Source of the DNA: Mangifera indica
Lineage: Eukaryota > Streptophyta > Magnoliopsida > Sapindales > Anacardiaceae
Reading direction: 5' to 3'
Length of the DNA: 64,000 bases
NCBI RefSeq assembly: GCF_011075055.1
Contig: NW_025401109.1
Span: forward strand, 62,001-126,000
The notes under the pieces are model-generated. The model saw only the letters and a program-made list of their open reading frames with translations. It searched no databases and was not told the origin of the DNA. Shown here one piece after another: positions 56,620 to 64,000 of this stretch (position 1 is the stretch's first letter; every line of letters starts with the position of its first letter). Position numbers and translations under genes: made by a program.

Positions 56620-59190
56620 GTATGGTTCATATATAGTACTTTTCTTTTGGTTTGGCTGTGAATAAATATTATTAGCACATTCACGTTATATATTAAAACA
56701 TTAATAAATTAATTATAATTTTGATAATTATTTATTAATTTTTTAGGATAAAATTAAAATAAAAATATATTTATTTTGAGTTAATAAAATAATTGATATT
56801 ATATATTTTAGCTTTTTTTTACTATACTCAATTATATACAATAATTATTTATATTTATTAATTTTCATTAAATATAATAATAATTTATTCATTAATCTTT
56901 TAGTATGGTAATCTTTTATTTTTGTGAAAAAATATTACTTAAATCAAATACATCCTAGAGTAAAGAGAAATGATGGGTTAGAATTGATAAAATTTGACAT
57001 GATCTATTAACCCTGATACGACACGATACAAAAATAATTAGATTAGGGTTTTGATTTTTTTACACGAATAATAGTTCAAGTCAGGTTATGGTTAACCCTT
57101 AAAAAGTTGAATCAAGTTCAGATTGGCACAAAGTCAACTCGAATTAATTCGAGCTAACCTGAATATTTTGAACGAATTACTACATAACATGATATCATGA
57201 AAAAATCTCCAATACCATTTATTTTCTTTATTTGACAGAAGGAGTTTAAATATATAATCTATATTTTCTAATCCAAATCAACAAAGAAATCAATATTGCA
57301 TCACTGAACATCAAATCTGCATCACTCGTTCATTGCTTCTTGAAATATTGTATAGGTTAGTTAGATGTTTATTATTTTTTGATAAATTTTGGATATCTTC
57401 TTGGAGGAGTTACTCTTAGGGCTTTAGCCAAAATCTTATCATTATTCTACTAGAGACATTCATTATAATTTAATAACTTTTTTTAATATACTTGTAAAAA
57501 CTATTTGTAGTTTTTTTTCTTTGTTTGTTATAGATACTACTAAATTAAACTTATTATATTTGGTGTATTATATTTATTTACTTATTAACGATATTAATAT
57601 TTGTAACACTTACATTCATCATATATAATAAAAATTAAATTTTTTAAATATTTGATAAGTCGTTACTAATCTTATTAATTATCAATTACATTATTTTGAA
57701 GTTGAAATTATAGACTTATTTGAATACTTAATTATAATATTATATTTTTATCCCTACAATTGCTCATATAAAGAGACAATAAGCAAATTATCAGTATTAA
57801 CTTAAAATAGAACATTTTTGTTTTGACAAAATATTGTTTTATGTCAAAATGTATTTTTGTGTGTTATTTTGTAATAAATTGAGTGATTCTTTGACATTTG
57901 ATAAAATGTATTATTTCGTAATAAATTATGTCTTTACATATTATGTTTTGATATGACTTTACTTTTTACATAGTTTAGGTTAATTTGGGTCAGGTCAGAT
58001 TAACCCGCAATTATTCAGAGTAAGATTAAGATTAAAAAATTTTGATACGATTTTGTTTCAGACTAAGTTAGAGAGCAAAGTTTTCAATCTAAAATCTAAA
58101 CTGACATAACATGAATATAATCTAATAACATGAATTATTAAATCTATTATATACATCCAATTTTAACTATTAATTAGATACTCATATAATATATTATTAT
58201 ATGATTAAATTAAATTAAATTATTAATTTAAAATTATTTAATTAAATATAATATATTATTTTAAATATTCAAATTCAATACCCGGAATTTTATCTTGTAG
58301 CTGTTTGATGTTGCATTTTAATTATAATATTGTTATTAAAAAGATAGTGGAAAGACGGCGCAAGTCATCTCCTCCCAAAATGACCCAAGAAATGTCTAAT
58401 AAATATCTGTCTACAAACTACGAAGAGCCGTATTTTATTAGGCTTTGACATTATGCAACATGTGATAATCAAATCAAGTTTCAGGTGATCCATTTAAGCT
58501 CTGAGTTGATTTAGGTTGACGCAAATATTATATTATATTTAAATGCAATTTGAATTTTAATTCATTAATCTTGAGCTCACATTGAATTTATTCTTTAAGA
58601 AATTTAACGATTAATTGTCAAATATTTGAACTTCAACTTCGAAATTTACTATTGATACCCAATGAATTTAACGATTAATTGTCAAATATTTAAGAAATTT
58701 AATTTCAATCCATATGATAAATGTGATTATCATAAATATAAAAAGAAGTCAAAGTATATGAATGTGACACATCTAATATAATAATTTCAACAAAAAAACT
58801 ATAAATGTTTTTTTTACAAGTCTACAAAAAAAGGTTATTAAATTGAAATGAATGTCCTTGGGTAATGCAAATTTAATATTTGGTAATACAATATTGATTT
58901 TTTTATTGATTCGAATTAGAGAATAAAGATTTTGTGAATTGATATTCTTTCTATCAAATTAAGAAAATAAAAATATTGAAGATTTTTTACTGTTATGATG
59001 TTACGTAATATTTTATTTAAAATTTTCAGATTAGTTTGAGTGAATTCGGGCTCACTTCACATCAACTTGAACACAATATGATTTTATGGAAGTCAACCCG
59101 AACCTAACTCAAATATTTTTCATGTTGAAAATCATAATGCTAACCTAATTTTTTCACCGCATATCGTATTAGGTTAACGAATCGTGTCAA
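56620..59190. other. AT-rich intergenic DNA
   Basis: 56690-56950 resembles the 3' part of the MITE at 59671-60150. 58130-58290 is a family-A MITE. 58480-58700 is like family B, with TTTAACGATTAATTGTCAAA twice (about 58607 and 58668). No gene. Confidence 0.35.
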
Positions 59191-59570
59191 ATTTTGTTAG
59201 GTTTAACATATAATAGAACTATGCATACTTATAATGAACACTAATTTGAGTATCAATAATAATCTATCACTGTGATTGGGTACTTATTAAACAACAAAAA
59301 TATGTGTACATATTTTGAGTACACAAAATGAGTATATAAATAATATGTTATTATATAATCAGGTGATTTTAAATTAAAAATAAAATAATATTTTATATAA
59401 TAACATATTATTTATATACATAATATTATTCATTATAATATCGAATAAAATGATAATACATCTAAATTTAAAGAAATGCTTACGAGAAGGGGAAGAAGGG
59501 GAAATGAAAAATGAAAAAGAATAAATAAACAAATATTGTGGATTGGAAAAAATTATATATTTTAAATATT
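59191..59570. repeat. Partial third copy of the BBE flank block
   Basis: ATACTTATAATGAACACTAATTT and AAATTTAAAGAAATGCTTA echo 51960-52090 and 52350-52370 in the same orientation, with a family-A MITE at 59285-59440 between them. It lies upstream of the intact BBE-like gene, as expected if the region was once a tandem array. Confidence 0.35.
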
Positions 59571-59670
59571 TTTTATTTTTTTTAGTTTGTGTTAAGTTAT
59601 TAATTATAACATTATGGGGCCATTTGGTTATTTTTTTTAGTTTGTGTTAAGTTATTAATTATAACATTAT

Positions 59671-60150
59671 GGGGTCATTTGGTTTTAGGGATTTAAAAAT
59701 TACTTTGATAATATATATTTTATTATTTACATTATCTTGTTTGAGTTCTCAATAATAAAAGATTACGTTAATTTTCTATTACCAATAGTGTTGAGATATG
59801 TAATATAGGTGGTAATCTGATTACCATCTTTACCTTAAGTATTAAAAGATTAACAAAGTAATCTTAATTTTATTATAATTATATTATTGTTTATTAATTT
59901 TTTGAGACAAAAATAAATTTATTTTTAATTAATATAATAAATAATATAAAAAATATTTTAAAATAGTTATATTAAATAAAATAATCTGTTAGTATTCTTT
60001 TATTATTTTTAACTAAAAATAATAATTATTTATACCTATTAAATTTAATCAAATATAGTAATAATTTATATCCAGTAATTTTTTAAATAATTTATTTTTA
60101 AAGTAATCTCCTTATTTCGGTAATAAAATATTATCCAAACTAACCACCCC
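59671..60150. mobile_element. MITE with GGGGTCATTTGG ends
   Basis: Begins GGGGTCATTTGGTTTTAGGG and ends CCAAACTAACCACCCC, an imperfect inverted pair. The flank TTAT is present on both sides (59667-59670, 60151-60154). The ends resemble the common plant 'GGGGTGTTTGGTT' MITEs. Non-coding. The left end and about 40 bases of flank are duplicated at 59581-59630. Confidence 0.55.
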
Positions 60151-60154
60151 TTAT

Positions 60155-61100
60155 ATGTTAGTGCATGTGCAACTTATTATAATTATTATTTTATAATCTA
60201 ACAATATTTCATCTGACTTCAACAATTTGAAGTTAATATATTAATCTTTGAATCAAACACTTTGATGGTTTTAATATAAGTCAAATATGATAAAAACGTA
60301 CACACTTTATGTGCAAACATGAAAAGTAACCACTTTTTGAGATAATATTTTATATGGTGTTTTCAATGGGTTCATCTTGTTTTAAAGAGTAATATTATAT
60401 ATGTAAATTAATTATATAACTATATTCATAAATATAATATGTGATAGTATCTAATTTAATAATTTTATAGTGAAAAATAAAATAAATAATTATATTACTT
60501 AATTATAAAAATCACCTCAATTTATATAAATAGGTTATAGATAATTTTTATTTTATTATAAATTATTATTGAGAAATATATCCAAATTAATTATACAATC
60601 ATATTCATGTATACATTCTGTGGTAAAATCTGAATTAATAATTTTGAAATAAAAAAATCATATTACTTAATTATAAAATATTTTTTTAATTTATATAAAT
60701 AAATTATTGTTTATCCGTATAATTTTATTGTATTTTAAAATTGTTATCAACAGAAAAATAAATTCGGTTATTGATGTAACCACTAGTTAGAAATGTGTAA
60801 GCTTCTATCAAAAGAAAAATAAAGTCGGTTATGTTGTTTTTATTTGACCAAGAAATATAATATAATCTTATCCTGGATTTTGATTTGATTCTCATCTCAT
60901 ATTAGGGCACATGCATGAATAATATTTATGTGGTCAATTGTTCAATATAGAAAATGTCAATCTTTTCATTCCACCGAAAATAAGAAGAAATCGATCAAAT
61001 AGCTTCGACTTGCATCATGTATGACTATACGTGTGGGATGTAAATCACATATGGTAAAAATTTTATAAAAAATCAATGAAATTCATGTTCAATTTTCTAT
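60155..61100. other. AT-rich intergenic DNA
   Basis: Two diverged copies of an AATTATATAA(C/T)(T/C)ATATTCAT unit lie near 60400 and 60590. No gene. Confidence 0.35.
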
Positions 61101-61519
61101 TGTTAGATTCTAATATTCTTTAATCACAATAACACTAACACAATTAAACGAAATCACAATCTATTTTACAAATAAATCGTAGAACCAAAAATCTTTAAAT
61201 GTATATCTCTAACATCTCGGTTATCAATACAAATACAAGTAAATTTTTATATCTCTTAAACAATAGAAGATGAAAATGAACAATGTATTACATTTTTATC
61301 CATTAATTGCATGACCTTTGAATCATATAAATAATATTGGCACTCCAAGACATATCTTATTTACATTAACTTTTGAAATATATAGTACATTCAAGAGCGA
61401 TATATGGCTAGATGTGATACAGTATAATATATGGTCAAAATTATAAGATTTATGTGATACAGTATAATATACAACAAAATATATGATGCTATATTTGTTT
61501 GCATGAGTTGTGCATATCA
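61101..61519 (-). repeat. Probable 3' LTR of a minus-strand copia element
   Basis: Bounded by TGTTAG at 61101 and TATCA at 61519, next to a polypurine tract (GAGGGTGGG on the minus strand, about 61520-61530). No second LTR is available to confirm the edges. Confidence 0.45.
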
Positions 61520-63035
61520 CCCACCCTCAAGCCTAACAGGTTTTGCAAAAATTGTTAACTTGTCCATTAAGAGTTGAAATCTGGTTTTGGACATCGACTT
61601 ACTTAGAACATTTGCAATTGGTGGAGGAAAAGTATTGCACCTTGAGAAGCCCTTGTTGGACTTGATCTCTAGCAAATTGGAAGTCAATCTCTAAGTGCTT
61701 AGACTGTGAATGGAAAATAGGATTCAAGGTGAGATATATAGTTGATAAATTATCACACTAAATAATAGGGCCGATGTAATAGAAAAACCAATTTCATGAA
61801 AGAGAGATTTGAGCCATATAATTTTCGAGGCATAAGTTGCAACTACCTCATACTCGACCTCTGTTGAGGACCAAACAACTCCATGAAATTAAATTAGAGC
61901 CGAAGTAAATTGCAAACTCAGTGGCACTTTTTTTGTCATCTAGATTGTTGTGTTAGTTGGCATCACAATAACCAATAAGATCAAAATTGCTTAGTTTATG
62001 AAGAAGCAAACAATGACCGATAATGTCGTGTAAATAATTCAAGATCTGCTTAACACCTTGCCAGTGATATTTATAGGGTTGATACATGTATTGCACCACT
62101 TAATTAATAGAGAAGGCAATTTTGGGTCTTATCATACATAAGTATTGCAAGCTATCAACCATCTACCACTACAATGTTGGATCATCAAAGGCTTCAGAAT
62201 CTTTATGCACAAATTTAATGGTAGGCCACGTAGGAGTAGAAACAAATTTGGCAATGCTCATGTTGGCTTTATCAAGATGATCTTAAATGTATTTCTCTTG
62301 AGATAACCACAGCTCGTGGTGTAGCCAACTAACCTCAACACCAAGAAAATAATTCAACAAACCAAGGTCTTTAAGAGTAATGTCTTGTTGAAGCTGCTTG
62401 ATGACATGAGACAAAAAAATGGAATTGCTTTCATCAGAATAAGATCATCCACATAGATGAGACAATGTGTCATATTGTGCCTTATCTATAGCAGTAAAGT
62501 GAAGTATCAACTTTGGATTTAATGAAGCCAAAAAATGTAAGAGAGTGGTAATATAAGACAACCATGCCTTTGGTGGTTGTTTAAGGCCATAAAGAGACTT
62601 GTGGTGGCAGTAGACATGATGAGGTTTCAGTGGATCAACATAGCCTTGAGGTTGCACCATGCATATGGTTTCATCAAGTTGACTATGTAAAAAAGCATTA
62701 GAAACATCTAATAACATGATATTCTAGCCAAAGGATACTGCAAGTAAGAGAAAGAGTCAGATTATAAATGGCTTAATTACTAAACTAAATGTCTAAAAGT
62801 AGTTGATACCATGACGTTGATGAAACAATTTTTGGTATAAAGAAAGATGACTAGAACGTGGTATAGAAAGACGATTTATAGTGTAAACGGTAGCTTCAAA
62901 AGCATAGTTCCAAAATTGCATTGACAAATTAGTATGATTTAAGAGAGCAAGATTAGTTTCAACAATATGGGTATGCTTTTTTTGACATAACCATTTTGTT
63001 CTAACACTTGCAAAGAAGACTTTCTTAATATTCAA
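61520..63035 (-). pseudogene. Ty1/copia pol relic (integrase end, RT, RNase H)
   Basis: Minus strand. The integrase core's end (HIVETNLALLNHTNLSMQFW, about 62900-62965) is followed after a gap by reverse transcriptase (MLLDVSNAFLHSQLDETICM and SLYGLKQPPKAW, 62560-62717), later RT text (LLNYFLGVEVSWLHHELWLS, about 62290-62370), and RNase H (SSTEVEYEVVATYASKIIWL, about 61810-61870; QSKHLEIDFQFARDQV, about 61660-61705). Part of RT between 62717 and 62800 is missing, and stops are frequent. Non-functional. Confidence 0.75.
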
Positions 63036-63550
63036 GCTAACTAAAAAAAACGTACATCAGCCAAGGATAGTTTTAATAGGCTTTAAACTACAATTAAATG
63101 AAACCTAAATGAAGCTACATTACATTTCAAGCTCATTTCAAAGGCATTTGGCTCTAATCTTCATGTTAATCCCAAAGAAGAATGTAAGGCAAGGGAATAC
63201 CAAATTGTCATAGCTTGCCTTGCCAAAAGAAGTAATTCCTAGAGCCATGTGATATGTCAACTCTTGTCTCTTTCTTTAAGCTTCTTTAACTTGCTTAGCT
63301 TCTCCCAAGGCAACTAACAATTTGAATTAAACATAATCTAGCACAAACAACAAGTAAAGTGCATAATTAGACAATAAAATATCTAGAGCTAATTAAACAC
63401 TTTATTGGGTTTGTTGGACTTTTAATGGATCCAAGTAATAAATGAGTGACCAAAGGAGGGCTTGGGACCCCAAAATGAAGGAAATGACGAAATGGGCTTG
63501 AACATAGGTTGGTTTTGTGCTTGAATCTCTTCAAGACAAGGTTTTGGGCT
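63036..63550. other. Junction between copia and gypsy relics
   Basis: Probably the 3' untranslated part or LTR of the gypsy element to the right. LTR ends were not identified. No gene. Confidence 0.3.
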
Positions 63551-64000
63551 TCATACTTCATGTAGGGCTGAATTTAACAAGTGATGAGGTTGGACTTGGT
63601 ATTCTTCTATTGGTCTTGATTGGATTGCACTTGATAGAGTCTTGGATGGACTATGGACCGAGCATGGACTTTCCATTAGATTCGGGTTTAGCTCATCCTC
63701 CCGTACTTGAAAAGGATTTGCCCTTAAATCCTCTAATGTCATGTCTTTAAGATATGAGGATAAATCTCCCACATTGAATGTAGCCGACACACCCCCAAAT
63801 TCATTCGGTAGTGTAATTTTGTGGGCATTGTCATTCACCCTTGTAATCACCTCAAAAGGACCATCGACTCTTGGTGCAAGCTTACTCTTCCGCTTGGATG
63901 GAAACCTCTTATTCCTCCAATGCAGCCATACTAAGTCACCTGGTTAGAAAAGTGTTGGCCTCCTATGTTTGTTGGCTTTCTTTTTGTAGGCTTCATTTGC
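63551..64000 (-). pseudogene. Ty3/gypsy integrase C-terminus, runs off the window
   Basis: The minus strand reads GDLVWLHWRNKRFPSKRKSK (about 63880-63940), a GPF-type motif (LAPRVDGPFEVITRVNDNAH, about 63825-63885) and SATFNVGDLSSYLKDMTLED, the usual end of gypsy pol. One TAG stop is visible near 63943. The 99-codon open part ends at 63551. The upstream portion lies outside the window, so completeness cannot be judged. Confidence 0.8.

Overview
This is nuclear DNA of a dicot-like flowering plant. It is AT-rich, its genes have plant-type GT-AG introns, the proteins belong to plant families (patellin, berberine-bridge-like oxidase, a plant bHLH, a Twinkle-like primase), and much of the rest is plant transposons. 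I see no bacterial, organellar or viral genome features and no RNA gene. The species cannot be named from sequence alone.

Layout. 0-6 kb: AT-rich DNA with foldback elements; 1357-2220 is an 864-bp long-hairpin element flanked by a 10-bp target duplication. 6.8-7.65 kb (minus): an intact single-exon bHLH transcription factor. 10.6-15.2 kb (plus): a multi-exon Toprim (Twinkle/primase-homolog) gene with an intact 3' half and apparently decayed first exons. 16.9-18.1 kb: one foldback element nested in another. 18.5-20.5 kb: the 3' end of a degenerate CACTA element. 21.6-24.0 kb (plus): an intact four-exon patellin with two coding minisatellites. 24.3-27.5 kb: two more foldback elements and a GC-rich hAT-like MITE. 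29-32 kb: a broken Ty1/copia element. 32.4-38.2 kb (plus): a pseudogenised berberine-bridge-like gene and its flanks. 38.4-50.9 kb: nested retrotransposons: a chromovirus pol relic next to a 5'-truncated copia element, itself split by a structurally complete but internally deleted Athila/Tat-like gypsy element (two 1342-bp LTRs, 5-bp target duplication). 51.7-56.6 kb (minus): the intact berberine-bridge-like gene with its flanks in inverted orientation. 57-61 kb: AT-rich DNA with MITEs. 61.1-64 kb (minus): a copia relic, then the 3' part of a gypsy pol running off the window.

The host genes do not form a pathway; they are ordinary neighbours. The linked story is the berberine-bridge-like pair: two inverted copies about 18 kb apart, one dead and one intact, whose flanking blocks occur in circularly permuted order. 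This suggests an old tandem array later inverted and split by retrotransposons.

The strongest candidate for something undescribed is a family of 0.4-1.3 kb foldback elements with ends like GGCCAAAGGACTATTTC, present at least eight times. One copy has a perfect 9-bp target duplication and an apparent empty site in the paralogous block, pointing to Mutator-like (MULE) mobilisation. All calls were made by eye; no database search was run.
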